Position numbers and translations under genes: made by a program
Source of the DNA: Planomicrobium sp. CPCC 101079
Lineage (GTDB): Bacteria; Bacillota; Bacilli; Bacillales_A; Planococcaceae
Length of the DNA: 64,000 nt
NCBI RefSeq assembly: GCF_007859275.1
Contig: NZ_VOHC01000011.1
Span: 186,001-250,000, forward strand
Reading direction: 5' to 3'
Part shown: positions 7,491 to 18,319 of the stretch, piece after piece
Numbering within the stretch: the first letter of the stretch is position 1
Layout of the letters: each line of letters starts with the position of its first letter
The notes under the pieces: generated by a model
Seen by the model: only the letters and a program-made list of their open reading frames with translations
What the model was told of the DNA's origin: nothing
Databases searched by the model: none

Positions 7491-9737
7491 GTGGCAGGGG
7501 CCATTGCCACACATGCAGCGCATGAAACACCGAAGTTACTCGTGTTCATGGCGCTGCTTTTTTGTTGGATGCTATGGAAAAAAGAAGTGCCGATGAGTTT
7601 TATTATAATTTTGCTGTTTTCACTAACGGCATATATGATTCAGGACGTGCGGGCACAGGACAGTTTCAACTATTCGAAAGCGTTTTCCGGCCATTTAAAA
7701 TTTGATAGCAATTACACGGTGGACGGAGACGGATTGCGCGGCTTTGCGCAAATCGAAGGGGGGCCGATTGTTTACGCGACTTACCGCATTAAGACGGCGG
7801 AAGAAAAAGAAGCGCTCGAAGCCATTCTATATAAGTCGACAATACGTGTTAGCGGCTTGTTTGAAGAGCCATCACCGCCGCCGCATCGATACGCATTTGA
7901 TATGGGAAATTACGTGAAAAAGAATGGAGCTTCTAAAATACTGGCCATTGAATCCGTCAAAGGTGCAAAAGAAGATCAGACTATCTCCAGTAAATTGAAT
8001 AGCCAACGCGAGAAAATCAAACAACACATCAGAAAGACGTTTCCAGACGGCCTCATAGCCGAAGCGGAAGCGCTGATTGTCGGGGAACAAGAAAAAATGA
8101 CGTCGGAGGAGCAGCAAATATATCAAACATTGGGGATCACCCATTTGTTTGCGATTTCGGGTTTGCATGTGGAGATTGTGGCAGGGGGGATTTACTTCCT
8201 GCTCATTCGCCTCCATCTAAGAAAAGAATCCGTTTTGCTGTTGATGCTATTTGTGTTGCCGCTGTATGCTGTGCTAGCGGGCGGAGCTCCTTCCGTCTGG
8301 CGGTCAGTCGCGATGGCATCCGCGATCCTACTGTGTCGGCTTCTTGGAGTTAAAATGCCGATTGCAGAAATTTTATTAATCAGTTTTACTGTTTCCCTTT
8401 TTTGGAATCCGTATGGTTTTTATAATATCGGTTTTCAATTGTCATATGGCGCAACGTTTGCCATCATTTATTCGCTTTCTTTTTTGGCTAAGCAAACTTC
8501 AGTGCTGAAAACGGGTTTTTTTATTACTTGTATTTCTCAATTGACTTTGTATCCGCTTTTGCTGTTTCATTTTTATGAACTTTCGCTCTCTGCATTCGTG
8601 GTCAATAGCTTGTTTGTTCCGCTTTATACACTAGTGATATTGCCGCTTAATTTCTTTTTGCTCGTTGCGACGTTCGTGTTTCAGCCTTTGGCAGAGGGAG
8701 CTTTTGCCGTTTATGAACCATTGAGGGAGATAGTCGGAAACGCAATGAAATGGCTTGCTGCGCTTCCGTGTCAAATGTGGAACCCCGGAAAGCCGAGCCT
8801 TGGCGGCGCTGCATTGCTGATGGTCAGCGTCTTGGTTTTTTACAGTATGGCAGAACGGGGCTTCAAGTGGCGGCAACTTTTGATCGTGTTGGTGCCGGCT
8901 GTCGGCTTCAGCCTGCTGCCATATGCAGATTCGGGATTGAAAGTGACTTTTTTGGATGTCGGGCAAGGAGATAGTGCACTGATTGAACTGCCGCACCGTA
9001 AAGGCGTATACCTGATTGATAGCGGCGGCTTGCTGCGCTTTGAGCAAAAAGAGTTCCAGCAGCGCAGCCGCCCGTATGAAATCGGCAGGCAAGTGGTAGC
9101 CCCTTATTTGAAGGGCCGTGGGATATCGGAAATCGATGCTTTCGTTTTATCGCATGCGGATGCCGACCATGCAGAAGGTGCAGAGGAAATTTTTCAGTTG
9201 TTCAGCATCCAAGAACTTCATCTGTCACCGGGCTCAGCAGATACAGCTTTGATGAAAGAGTTGCTCCCTTATACAACAGAGGCGGACATCCGGTTTCCAG
9301 GAAGAGGTTCAGCGTGGCAACTAGGCAGCGTTAAGTTCACCTATATAGCTCCAAGCGATGCCACCTATGAAGGAAATAACGATTCACTGGTGTTGTTGAT
9401 GGAAAATGGAACATTCCGAGTGTTGTTTACTGGGGATCTTGAAGCAGACGGAGAACAGGAATTGGTGGAGCGATACAGCGCTGCATTAAAGGATATCACT
9501 GTGCTGAAAGTCGGCCACCACGGCAGCAAGACTTCAAGCAGCGAAACGTTCCTGTCTGCTGTCAGCCCGGCGCTGTCGGTTTTCTCAGCCGGCCGGGGCA
9601 ATCGTTACGGCCATCCGAGCCAAGAAGTGGTGGAGCGGTTTGAACAATTGCAGCTTGGCACCTTGAATACGGCGGAAAGTGGTACGATCGAGATTACTGT
9701 GAAAAACGGAAAAGCTTCCGTACAAACGATGCGGTAA
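7491..9737 (+). CDS. comEC: DNA internalisation channel protein ComEC/Rec2
   Basis: ComEC forms the membrane channel that passes single-stranded DNA into the competent cell. The protein of about 748 residues has N-terminal membrane segments, an extracytoplasmic OB-like part, the Competence domain (LFAISGLHVEIVAGG near residue 220) with many helices, and a C-terminal metallo-beta-lactamase-like domain (GQGDSALIE, SHADADHAEG about 553, GHHGSKTSSS about 674). GTG 7491 is the first standard start but has no Shine-Dalgarno site. The frame stays open back into comEB, and hydrophobic codons continue upstream, so the true N-terminus may be a few residues longer. Confidence 0.93.
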   Translation: MAGAIATHAAHETPKLLVFMALLFCWMLWKKEVPMSFIIILLFSLTAYMIQDVRAQDSFNYSKAFSGHLKFDSNYTVDGDGLRGFAQIEGGPIVYATYRIKTAEEKEALEAILYKSTIRVSGLFEEPSPPPHRYAFDMGNYVKKNGASKILAIESVKGAKEDQTISSKLNSQREKIKQHIRKTFPDGLIAEAEALIVGEQEKMTSEEQQIYQTLGITHLFAISGLHVEIVAGGIYFLLIRLHLRKESVLLLMLFVLPLYAVLAGGAPSVWRSVAMASAILLCRLLGVKMPIAEILLISFTVSLFWNPYGFYNIGFQLSYGATFAIIYSLSFLAKQTSVLKTGFFITCISQLTLYPLLLFHFYELSLSAFVVNSLFVPLYTLVILPLNFFLLVATFVFQPLAEGAFAVYEPLREIVGNAMKWLAALPCQMWNPGKPSLGGAALLMVSVLVFYSMAERGFKWRQLLIVLVPAVGFSLLPYADSGLKVTFLDVGQGDSALIELPHRKGVYLIDSGGLLRFEQKEFQQRSRPYEIGRQVVAPYLKGRGISEIDAFVLSHADADHAEGAEEIFQLFSIQELHLSPGSADTALMKELLPYTTEADIRFPGRGSAWQLGSVKFTYIAPSDATYEGNNDSLVLLMENGTFRVLFTGDLEADGEQELVERYSAALKDITVLKVGHHGSKTSSSETFLSAVSPALSVFSAGRGNRYGHPSQEVVERFEQLQLGTLNTAESGTIEITVKNGKASVQTMR

Positions 9738-9741
9738 ACGA

Positions 9742-9774
9742 AAAAAGGTTCCGGCATATGCCGGAACCTTTTTA
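9742..9774. terminator. Bidirectional terminator between comEC and yqzM
   Basis: A near-perfect palindrome, AAAGGTTCCGGCA and its complement, is flanked by A and T runs (A6 on one side, T5 on the other), so it can serve both converging genes. Confidence 0.9.
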
Positions 9775-9909
9775 TTAGCTTGCTATAAAATCTACCACTA
9801 CTGCGATTACGAAGATAGCTGCAAAGAAACCGAATGATACAACAAAGCCCATTCCGGCGTCTATTGCGTCGTTGCGTTTCGATTGGACATTCTGTTCAAA
9901 TTCATTCAT
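9775..9909 (-). CDS. yqzM: Small membrane protein, YqzM family
   Basis: This 44-residue protein has a charged start (MNEFEQNVQSKRNDAID) followed by one transmembrane helix (about 20-41, FVVSFGFFAAIFVIAVVV). Length, sequence style and position between comEC and holA match YqzM of B. subtilis. Its function is unknown. The start at 9909 is fixed by AGGAGGGG just upstream; longer in-frame extensions lie before that site. Confidence 0.82.
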   Translation of the reverse strand: MNEFEQNVQSKRNDAIDAGMGFVVSFGFFAAIFVIAVVVDFIAS

Positions 9910-10064
9910 TTGTACCCCTCCTAATTCCTTCTCATTATAAGCGAATCGGAAGGAAAAATCTAGGTTCAACTCGTTTAAAAGAGGGGATTTTCAGGTTCGT
10001 CACAAATATGTCAAATACCATTTTCGGCCGAAATCCGCTATAGTAGTAATGGGGGGTGCGCAAT

Positions 10065-11099
10065 ATGATCACATCAATCTGGAAAGCGATTCGCAGCGGA
10101 CAAATAGACCCTGTATACCTCGCGGTAGGGACAGAAAGTTATTTTATCGAGAAAACAGTGGATTTGTTGAAAAATAAATTAACGGACGGCGAATTGGAAT
10201 TGTCCATTTTCGACCTGGACGAAGTGCCGGTTGACCGGATCATTGAGGAAGCGGATACCATTCCGTTTTTCAGCGACCGCAAACTGATCATCGCGAAAAA
10301 TGCATCTTTTTTAAAAGCAGCTGAGCGAGGGAAAGAAAAAATCGACCATGATCTTAAAATGCTGGAAGCGTGGCTGGAACATCCGCCTTCCAGCAGCGTC
10401 ACAATTTTTGTGGCGCCATACGAGAAGTTGGACGAACGTAAGAAAGTCACCAAGCTGATGAAACAAAAAGCGGTGCTTGTGGAAGCGAAAGCGTTGCAAG
10501 CCCAAGATTTGGAAGTTTGGCTAGACCATGAGGCACGAAATTTCGGCAAACGCATCAGAAAAGATGCGGCTCAGACATTAGTGGAGATGGCAGGCACCAA
10601 TTTGACGCTATTGTCGTCGGAAATTGAAAAAATGTCGCTGTATTTGGGATCTGGAGATGAAGAGATTACAGTTGGGCTGGTCAAGGACATGACTGCCCGG
10701 ACCCTTGAGCAAGATGCCTTTAAAATGCTGCAGTCGTATTTAGATGGGGATATTAGCGGAGCCCTTTTGGTGTATTACGATTTGCTGCGGCAAAAAGAAG
10801 AGCCTGTGGCACTTACAGCGCTTTTGGCCTCCCAGATCCGTTTCATGGTTCATGTGTTTTACTTGCAGAAAAAAGGCTACCATGCCCAACAGATTTCCAA
10901 ACAGTTGAAAGCTCATCCGTACCGCGTCAAACTGCTGGTGGAAAAGCGCCAGCAAATTCCGGAAAAGCGGCTTTTGGAAGTGCTGGGCGATTTAGCGGAC
11001 ATCGATCTGCAATTGAAAACGGTGAGCGGCAACAGAGAACGCATATTGGAATTCTTTTTGATGAAACGCAACGAACGAAAAAATGCCGGTCCCAATTAA
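10065..11099 (+). CDS. holA: DNA polymerase III delta subunit
   Basis: HolA is the clamp-loader subunit that opens the sliding clamp. The product of about 344 residues has the family's N-terminal WKAIRSGQIDPVYLAVGTES, FFSDRKLIIAKN, APYEKLDERKKV and the C-terminal RVKLLVEK...DLQLKT...FFL segments. I choose ATG 10065, eight bases after a run of six G (10051-10056). A GTG at 10056 overlaps that run. The stop lies within the stem of the shared terminator. Confidence 0.93.
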   Translation: MITSIWKAIRSGQIDPVYLAVGTESYFIEKTVDLLKNKLTDGELELSIFDLDEVPVDRIIEEADTIPFFSDRKLIIAKNASFLKAAERGKEKIDHDLKMLEAWLEHPPSSSVTIFVAPYEKLDERKKVTKLMKQKAVLVEAKALQAQDLEVWLDHEARNFGKRIRKDAAQTLVEMAGTNLTLLSSEIEKMSLYLGSGDEEITVGLVKDMTARTLEQDAFKMLQSYLDGDISGALLVYYDLLRQKEEPVALTALLASQIRFMVHVFYLQKKGYHAQQISKQLKAHPYRVKLLVEKRQQIPEKRLLEVLGDLADIDLQLKTVSGNRERILEFFLMKRNERKNAGPN

Positions 11100-11116
11100 G
11101 GGACCGGCATTTTGTG
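11078..11116. terminator. Bidirectional terminator between holA and rpsT
   Basis: AAAATGCCGGTCCC (11080-11093) pairs perfectly with GGGACCGGCATTTT (11100-11113) around a 6-base loop. A runs and T runs on both sides suit the two converging genes. The left arm overlaps the end of holA. Confidence 0.9.
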
Positions 11117-11118
11117 CT

Positions 11119-11370
11119 TTACGCTTGTTTTTTCATCAAACGAGATTTTTTGCGAGCTGCAGTGTTTTTGTGGATAAGCCCTTTAGAAGCCGCTTTTTCC
11201 ACTTGTTTGATTGCCGCTTTTACTGAATCAGTTGCGTTTTCGTCTTTGTTAAGAAGAGCTTGCTCAGCTTTTTTAACAGCAGAACGCATAGTTGATCTCA
11301 CGTGTGAGTTTTGAGCGTTTTTTGTTTCGTTCGTGCGTACACGTTTGATAGCAGATTTAATGTTTGGCAT
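11119..11370 (-). CDS. rpsT: 30S ribosomal protein S20
   Basis: This 83-residue basic protein starts MPNIKSAIKRVRTNE and ends in the Lys/Arg-rich MKKQA, the standard S20 form. It binds 16S rRNA early in 30S assembly. The start at 11370 follows AGGAGGTG; an in-frame ATG three codons earlier is too close to that site. The leader has an inverted repeat (AGAGAC at 11399-11404, GTCTCT at 11427-11432), possibly a feedback element. A TTGATA/TATAGA pair with only 15 bases between (11430-11456) may be the promoter. Confidence 0.97.
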   Translation of the reverse strand: MPNIKSAIKRVRTNETKNAQNSHVRSTMRSAVKKAEQALLNKDENATDSVKAAIKQVEKAASKGLIHKNTAARKKSRLMKKQA

Positions 11371-11530
11371 GTATTTCACCTCCTAGACAAATAGGAACAG
11401 AGACGGAGCCGCCTCGTATCTTTTATGTCTCTATACAACATGAGTTATTTTATCAAATCGCGGAACGGAATGCAATAGTTACGTGCAAAGAAGTTTGCCT
11501 TGACAGTGAAATGATTTCAACAGCCTTTCA

Positions 11531-11559
11531 TTGCTCAATATCCGTTACACTGCTATAAT
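11531..11559 (+). promoter_or_regulatory. Putative promoter of lepA
   Basis: TTGCTC (11531-11536) and TATAAT (11554-11559) are 17 bases apart, and TGC directly before TATAAT gives an extended -10. It lies 30 bases before the lepA start. Confidence 0.6.
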
Positions 11560-11588
11560 TCATAGTAGTTTGTATAGGAGTGAAGAAA

Positions 11589-13418
11589 ATGAATCATGAG
11601 GAACGATTAGCAAGGCAAAGCAAAATTCGCAACTTTTCCATCATTGCCCACATTGACCATGGAAAATCGACGCTTGCCGACCGGATACTAGAGAAAACGG
11701 AAGCTTTGACTTCCCGGGAAATGAAAGCCCAATCTTTGGATTCCATGGATTTGGAGCGCGAACGCGGCATAACTATTAAATTGAATGCTGTTCAATTGAA
11801 TTATAAAGCGAAAGACGGAGAAACGTACATCATGCATTTGATTGATACCCCGGGGCATGTCGACTTCACTTATGAAGTTTCACGAAGCCTTGCGGCATGT
11901 GAAGGCGCTGTACTCGTCGTCGACGCTGCACAAGGGATTGAAGCCCAGACATTGGCGAACGTATATTTGGCGTTAGACAATGAACTGGAAATCTTGCCGG
12001 TCATTAATAAAATCGATTTGCCGGCTGCCGATCCAGAACGGGTCCGCGGAGAAATCGAGGAAGTCATTGGCCTTGATGCTTCGGAAGCCGTCCTTGCTTC
12101 TGCAAAAGCGGGCATCGGCATCGAAGAAATTCTTGAACAGATCGTCGAGAAAGTGCCGGCTCCGACCGGTGACCCAAGTGCGCCATTGAAAGCATTGATC
12201 TTCGATTCGCTTTACGATCCATATCGGGGCGTTGTCGCTTATATCCGGATTGTAGAGGGAACAGTAAAACCTGGAGACCGCATTCGGATGATGGCATCCG
12301 GCAAAGAATTTGAAGTGATCGAAGCGGGAGTTTTTACACCGCATACGTCATTGCGCAAAGAATTGACCGTCGGCGATGTTGGTTTCCTGACGGCAGCAAT
12401 TAAAAACGTGGGGGATTCGACTGTCGGAGATACCATTACTCTTGCGAACAACCCGGCACAAGAAGCACTTCCTGGCTACCGCCGCTTGAATCCAATGGTG
12501 TATTGCGGGCTGTATCCCATCGATACTTCGAAATACAACGACCTTCGTGATGCCCTTGAAAAATTGGAGTTGAATGATGCGGCACTTCAATTCGAGCCTG
12601 AATCTTCACAAGCACTCGGCTTCGGCTACCGCTGTGGTTTCCTTGGTTTGCTTCACATGGAAATCATCCAGGAACGCATTGAGCGCGAATTCAATATCGA
12701 TTTGATCACGACTGCGCCAAGTGTAATTTACGATGTGCATATGACTGACGGCGAAATTCTTAAAGTCGACAACCCGGCAATGATGCCGGATGCGCAAAAA
12801 ATAGATACAGTAGAAGAACCTTACGTCAAAGCGACAGTTATGGTGCCAAATGATTATGTTGGAGCGGTCATGGAAATTTGCCAGAAAAAACGCGGCAACT
12901 TCATGACAATGGATTATATTGACGCAACTCGTGTCAGTATCGTTTATGAATTGCCGCTTGCAGAAATTGTCTACGACTTTTTTGACCAATTGAAATCAGG
13001 GACAAAAGGCTACGCGTCTTTCGACTATGAATTGATCGGCTATAAAGAATCCAAACTTGTGAAGATGGACATTCTCCTGAACGGCGAACAAGTGGATGCA
13101 TTAAGCTTTATCGTTCACCGTGACTTTTCATATGAACGCGGAAAGGTCATTGTCGACAAATTGAAGACATTGATTCCGCGCCAGCAGTTTGAAGTGCCGA
13201 TCCAAGCCGCTATCGGCCAAAAAATCGTCGCACGCCAAACGATCAGCGCGATGCGCAAAAACGTCTTGGCCAAATGTTACGGCGGGGACATTTCCCGTAA
13301 ACGAAAACTATTGGACAAGCAAAAAGAAGGTAAAAAACGCATGAAGCAAGTCGGTTCTGTTGAAGTTCCGCAAGAAGCATTCATGGCCATCCTGAAAATG
13401 GACGACCAATCAAAATAA
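11589..13418 (+). CDS. lepA: Elongation factor 4 (LepA)
   Basis: This translational GTPase acts on stalled or misassembled ribosomes. G motifs are [10 protein letters not shown] (P loop), the RGITIK switch, DTPGHVDF and NKIDLP. The EF4-specific C-terminal domain is present ([13 protein letters not shown], then [11 protein letters not shown]). It has 609 residues from ATG 11589, eight bases after AGGAG; a GTG at 11580 overlaps that site. In B. subtilis gpr and spoIIP precede this gene; neither is here. Confidence 0.97.
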   Translation: MNHEERLARQSKIRNFSIIAHIDHGKSTLADRILEKTEALTSREMKAQSLDSMDLERERGITIKLNAVQLNYKAKDGETYIMHLIDTPGHVDFTYEVSRSLAACEGAVLVVDAAQGIEAQTLANVYLALDNELEILPVINKIDLPAADPERVRGEIEEVIGLDASEAVLASAKAGIGIEEILEQIVEKVPAPTGDPSAPLKALIFDSLYDPYRGVVAYIRIVEGTVKPGDRIRMMASGKEFEVIEAGVFTPHTSLRKELTVGDVGFLTAAIKNVGDSTVGDTITLANNPAQEALPGYRRLNPMVYCGLYPIDTSKYNDLRDALEKLELNDAALQFEPESSQALGFGYRCGFLGLLHMEIIQERIEREFNIDLITTAPSVIYDVHMTDGEILKVDNPAMMPDAQKIDTVEEPYVKATVMVPNDYVGAVMEICQKKRGNFMTMDYIDATRVSIVYELPLAEIVYDFFDQLKSGTKGYASFDYELIGYKESKLVKMDILLNGEQVDALSFIVHRDFSYERGKVIVDKLKTLIPRQQFEVPIQAAIGQKIVARQTISAMRKNVLAKCYGGDISRKRKLLDKQKEGKKRMKQVGSVEVPQEAFMAILKMDDQSK

Positions 13419-13420
13419 AC

Positions 13421-13455
13421 AAAAAAAGGAGGCCGGATTCTGCGCCTCCTTTTCC
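13421..13455 (+). terminator. Terminator after lepA
   Basis: AAAAGGAGGC (13424-13433) pairs with GCCTCCTTTT (13444-13453). hemW starts 25 bases on, so some read-through would carry on into hemW. Confidence 0.75.
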
Positions 13456-13479
13456 TATTAGAAAGAAGGAAAAACTAGC

Positions 13480-14619
13480 ATGGTAAAAGGATTGTATATC
13501 CATATTCCATTCTGCCACCAGATCTGCCATTACTGCGATTTCAATAAAGTCTTTTTCAAAGACCAGCCAGTTGATGCCTATATCGATTCGCTCGGCAAAG
13601 AGCTGGCGCTTTGGAAACAAGAAGGCGCACTCGATAAACCGCTTGAAACGATTTTCCTGGGCGGGGGAACGCCGACTTCATTGACGCCGCAGCAACTTGA
13701 AAAATTGCTCGGCTATATCCACCAATATGTCCCGATGGCGGACAATTTGGAATGGACGTCTGAAGCAAATCCAGATGAATTGACAAAAGAAAAAATGCAA
13801 GTGCTCTTTGACGGCGGCGTCAACCGGCTTAGCATGGGTGTCCAATCGTTCGATGAAGATTTGTTAAAGCGTTTGGGCCGGACCCATAGCAACGGCGATG
13901 TAGCAAGAGCGGTCGAAGAGGCAAGGCAGGTCGGTTTCACAAACCTGAGTTTTGATTTGATGTACGGCTTGCCAGGGCAGTCGATGGCGCAATGGGAAGA
14001 TACGTTAGAGAAAGCATTCGCTTTTGACCTCCCCCATTTTTCTGCGTATTCGCTGATCATTGAACCGAAAACCGTATTTTACAACTTAATGACAAAAGGC
14101 AAGTTAAATACCGTTACGGAAGATCTGGAAGCTGACATGTACGATAAACTTATGGGTGAGATGGACAAACGCGGCTTGAAACAATACGAGATATCAAACT
14201 TCGCCCTTCCCGGTTTTGAATCGCGCCACAATCTACTGTATTGGGACAACGCTGAATACATCGGCGCAGGTGCCGGGGCGCATGGGTATGTGAAAGGCGT
14301 CCGGTATTCCAATGCAGGACCCTTGAAAAAATACATGGCGCCGCTCGATGAAGGCAAACGCCCAGTGCTCAATACCCACGAAGTGCCGCTTAACGAACAA
14401 ATGGAAGAAGAAATGTTTTTGGGTCTCCGAAAGACAGCCGGCGTTTCACTGAGTGGATTCCAGACGAAATTCAATCAGCCGATCGGCGATATATACGGAA
14501 CCATTTTAGAAAAGGAAATTGATAAACAGAACCTTGTCATTGAACAGGATTTTATCAAATTGACAAAAAAAGGCCGGTTTGTCGGCAATGAAGTATTCGA
14601 GCAATTTTTGCTTGGATAG
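13480..14619 (+). CDS. hemW: Radical SAM heme chaperone HemW
   Basis: This 379-residue radical SAM protein has the cluster motif Cys12-x3-Cys16-x2-Cys19 (FCHQICHYC) and FLGGGTPTSL for SAM binding. The residue after CxxC is Asp-Phe, not the extra Cys of true HemN, which makes HemW, a heme-binding chaperone, the better call than coproporphyrinogen dehydrogenase. The C-terminal HemN-type domain is present. AGAAAGAAGGA precedes ATG 13480. Confidence 0.92.
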   Translation: MVKGLYIHIPFCHQICHYCDFNKVFFKDQPVDAYIDSLGKELALWKQEGALDKPLETIFLGGGTPTSLTPQQLEKLLGYIHQYVPMADNLEWTSEANPDELTKEKMQVLFDGGVNRLSMGVQSFDEDLLKRLGRTHSNGDVARAVEEARQVGFTNLSFDLMYGLPGQSMAQWEDTLEKAFAFDLPHFSAYSLIIEPKTVFYNLMTKGKLNTVTEDLEADMYDKLMGEMDKRGLKQYEISNFALPGFESRHNLLYWDNAEYIGAGAGAHGYVKGVRYSNAGPLKKYMAPLDEGKRPVLNTHEVPLNEQMEEEMFLGLRKTAGVSLSGFQTKFNQPIGDIYGTILEKEIDKQNLVIEQDFIKLTKKGRFVGNEVFEQFLLG

Positions 14620-14633
14620 GAAAAGCGCAATCG

Positions 14634-14662
14634 TTGACAACAACAATGGAATTTGGTAATTT
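14634..14662 (+). promoter_or_regulatory. Promoter of the hrcA operon
   Basis: A consensus TTGACA (14634-14639) and TAATTT (14657-14662) are 17 bases apart. The CIRCE operator follows directly after the expected start site. Confidence 0.7.
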
Positions 14663-14672
14663 TAGTGTAGTA

Positions 14673-14699
14673 TTAGCACTCGGGTAACTAGAGTGCTAA
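14673..14699 (+). promoter_or_regulatory. CIRCE operator (HrcA binding site)
   Basis: TTAGCACTC (14673-14681), 9 bases, GAGTGCTAA (14691-14699): a perfect CIRCE inverted repeat. HrcA bound here represses the operon until heat shock. Confidence 0.97.
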
Positions 14700-14713
14700 C
14701 AGAGGTGATGATC

Positions 14714-15745
14714 ATGTTAACAGAACGGCAGTTGCTCATTTTAAAAGTGACAGTAGATGATTACATTCAATCAGCTCAGCCGGTCGGATCAAACCAACTA
14801 TCCAAAAAATCCGAAATTCCATTTAGTCCCGCAACCATACGGAATGAGATGGCTGATCTGGAAGGACTGGGTTTTCTTGAAAAGACGCATACGTCTTCAG
14901 GCCGGGTCCCTTCTGAAAAAGGGTATCGCTATTACGTCGACCATTTGCTGACGCCAAAACCGCTTCCGCAGCAGGATATTGTGCAGCTCCGCTCGATTTT
15001 TCAAGACAAAATTACGGAGACCGAAGAAGTAATCAAACGGTCCGCCATGATTTTGTCCGAGTTGACAAACTACACAGCTATTTTGCTTGGCCCGGATGTT
15101 GGCAAGCATATCGTTAAAAAATTGTCCATTGTGCCTTTGACGACCGATACGGCAGTTGCCATAATTGTGACTGACAACGGCCACGTCGAAAATCGGGTAT
15201 TCACTATACCGGAAGGCATCAGCCCTTCTGATATTGAAAAAATGATCAATATATTGAATGAGCGCCTCGTTGGGGTGCCATTAAATGATTTGCATCGCCG
15301 GTTGGAACAAGAGACAATGACGATATTGCGGCAGCATGTGAAACGGTACGGCGAATTGTTCACGACTTTGCGCCAGGCAGCGGTTTTGCCCCATGAAGAA
15401 AATGTCTATTTTGGCGGCAAGCTGAACATTTTGAAGCAGCCGGATTTCCATGACATCCAAAAAATCAGGAATTTGATGGATGTCATGGAAGGGGCGAAGC
15501 ATATTCCGATGATTTTGCCTATTGGGACCCAAGGGCTCCATATCCGAATCGGTTCCGAAAATGCTTTGTCCGCTATGGAAGACTGCAGTGTCATTACGGT
15601 TTCTTATGATATCGGGGAAGAGCAGACAGGTTCAATCGCAATCGTCGGCCCAAAACGGATGGATTATAAGCGGATTGTTTCCATGCTTGATTTGTTGAGC
15701 GGCGATTTGTCGAAAGAATTGACCCGTATGTTCCGGGCTAAGTGA
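14714..15745 (+). CDS. hrcA: Heat-inducible transcription repressor HrcA
   Basis: HrcA represses class I heat-shock genes through CIRCE, with GroEL helping it fold. The 343 residues start MLTERQLLILKVTVDDY, with a winged helix (VGSNQLSKK, PATIRNEMADLE, SGRVPSEKGYRYYVD) and the GAF-like HrcA domain behind it. ATG 14714 follows AGAGGTGATG. A GTG seven codons earlier lies inside CIRCE and is rejected. It is the first gene of hrcA-grpE-dnaK and so controls itself. Confidence 0.97.
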   Translation: MLTERQLLILKVTVDDYIQSAQPVGSNQLSKKSEIPFSPATIRNEMADLEGLGFLEKTHTSSGRVPSEKGYRYYVDHLLTPKPLPQQDIVQLRSIFQDKITETEEVIKRSAMILSELTNYTAILLGPDVGKHIVKKLSIVPLTTDTAVAIIVTDNGHVENRVFTIPEGISPSDIEKMINILNERLVGVPLNDLHRRLEQETMTILRQHVKRYGELFTTLRQAAVLPHEENVYFGGKLNILKQPDFHDIQKIRNLMDVMEGAKHIPMILPIGTQGLHIRIGSENALSAMEDCSVITVSYDIGEEQTGSIAIVGPKRMDYKRIVSMLDLLSGDLSKELTRMFRAK

Positions 15746-15764
15746 ACAAAAGGAGGAACAGGAT

Positions 15765-16367
15765 TTGTCTAAAGAAAATGAACCGCTTAAAGCGGAAGAA
15801 GCAGTAACAAGTGAAGAAGCAGTAACAAGTGAAGAAGTGGAAACGGAAGTTGACACAGTAGACGCAGAAACAGAAACAGAAACAACTGAAGAAGAACAAC
15901 AACCAGCAGAAGAAACAAAAGATGAAGCAGCTGCACTTCGCGAAGAGCTGGAAGCGGAACAGAACAAATACCTTCGCTTGCTTGCTGACTATGACAACTT
16001 CAAGCGCCGGGTCGTAAAAGACAGACAAGACGCTGAAAAATTCCGGTCCCAGTCGCTGCTTTCGGATTTATTGCCAGTATTGGATAATTTCGAGCGCGCA
16101 CTTTCAGTGGAAGCGAAGAGCGAAGAAGCTGTTTCTTTGCAAAAAGGGCTTGAAATGGTTCGCAGCACGCTTCTTGAAGCGGTTAAACGCGAAGGGCTGG
16201 AAGAAATCAAAGCTGTCGGAGAAGCGTTTGATCCGCATATCCACCAGGCAGTGATGCAAGAAAAAGATGACAGCGCGGAGCCGGGCACCGTGCTGCAAGA
16301 ACTGCAAAAAGGCTATAGCCTAAAAGGCAGAGTGTTGCGCCCGGCAATGGTGAAAGTTAACGAATAA
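15765..16367 (+). CDS. grpE: Nucleotide exchange factor GrpE
   Basis: GrpE releases ADP from DnaK. The 200 residues have a very acidic, low-complexity N-terminal third rich in Glu, Thr and Val, a long coiled coil (EELEAEQNKYLRLLADYDNFKRR) and the C-terminal beta domain ending GRVLRPAMVKV. It starts at TTG 15765 behind AGGAGGAA. The N-terminal region holds an 18-base unit repeated exactly twice (15795-15830), encoding EEAVTS twice and then a diverging copy. Confidence 0.96.
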   Translation: MSKENEPLKAEEAVTSEEAVTSEEVETEVDTVDAETETETTEEEQQPAEETKDEAAALREELEAEQNKYLRLLADYDNFKRRVVKDRQDAEKFRSQSLLSDLLPVLDNFERALSVEAKSEEAVSLQKGLEMVRSTLLEAVKREGLEEIKAVGEAFDPHIHQAVMQEKDDSAEPGTVLQELQKGYSLKGRVLRPAMVKVNE

Positions 16368-16387
16368 TAGGCAATGGAGGAATTTAA

Positions 16388-18211
<1,824 letters not shown>

Positions 18212-18216
18212 GACCT

Positions 18217-18253
18217 GAAAAAGTCAAAGCAAAGCAAATGCTTTGGCTTTTTC
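18217..18253 (+). terminator. Hairpin (partial terminator) between dnaK and dnaJ
   Basis: GAAAAAGTCAAAGCA (18217-18231) pairs over 15 bases with TGCTTTGGCTTTTTC (18239-18253), with one G-U pair and a 7-base loop. The T run is in the right arm. It should lower dnaJ levels relative to dnaK. Confidence 0.7.
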
Positions 18254-18260
18254 AATGTCT

Positions 18261-18289
18261 TTGCAACCGCAATAGGAACCGTGTACAAT
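18261..18289 (+). promoter_or_regulatory. Putative internal promoter for dnaJ
   Basis: TTGCAA (18261-18266) and TACAAT (18284-18289) are 17 bases apart, 30 bases before the dnaJ ATG. No CIRCE lies beside it, so it would give heat-independent expression of dnaJ and the genes after it. Confidence 0.6.
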
Positions 18290-18319
18290 TACAGTTGATT
18301 GCAAGAGGAGAGTGACGGC

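Noticed and set aside
14693-14713. An upstream GTG start for hrcA
   Set aside because: It lies in the CIRCE operator; ATG 14714 has AGAGGTGATG before it and begins at the conserved residues.
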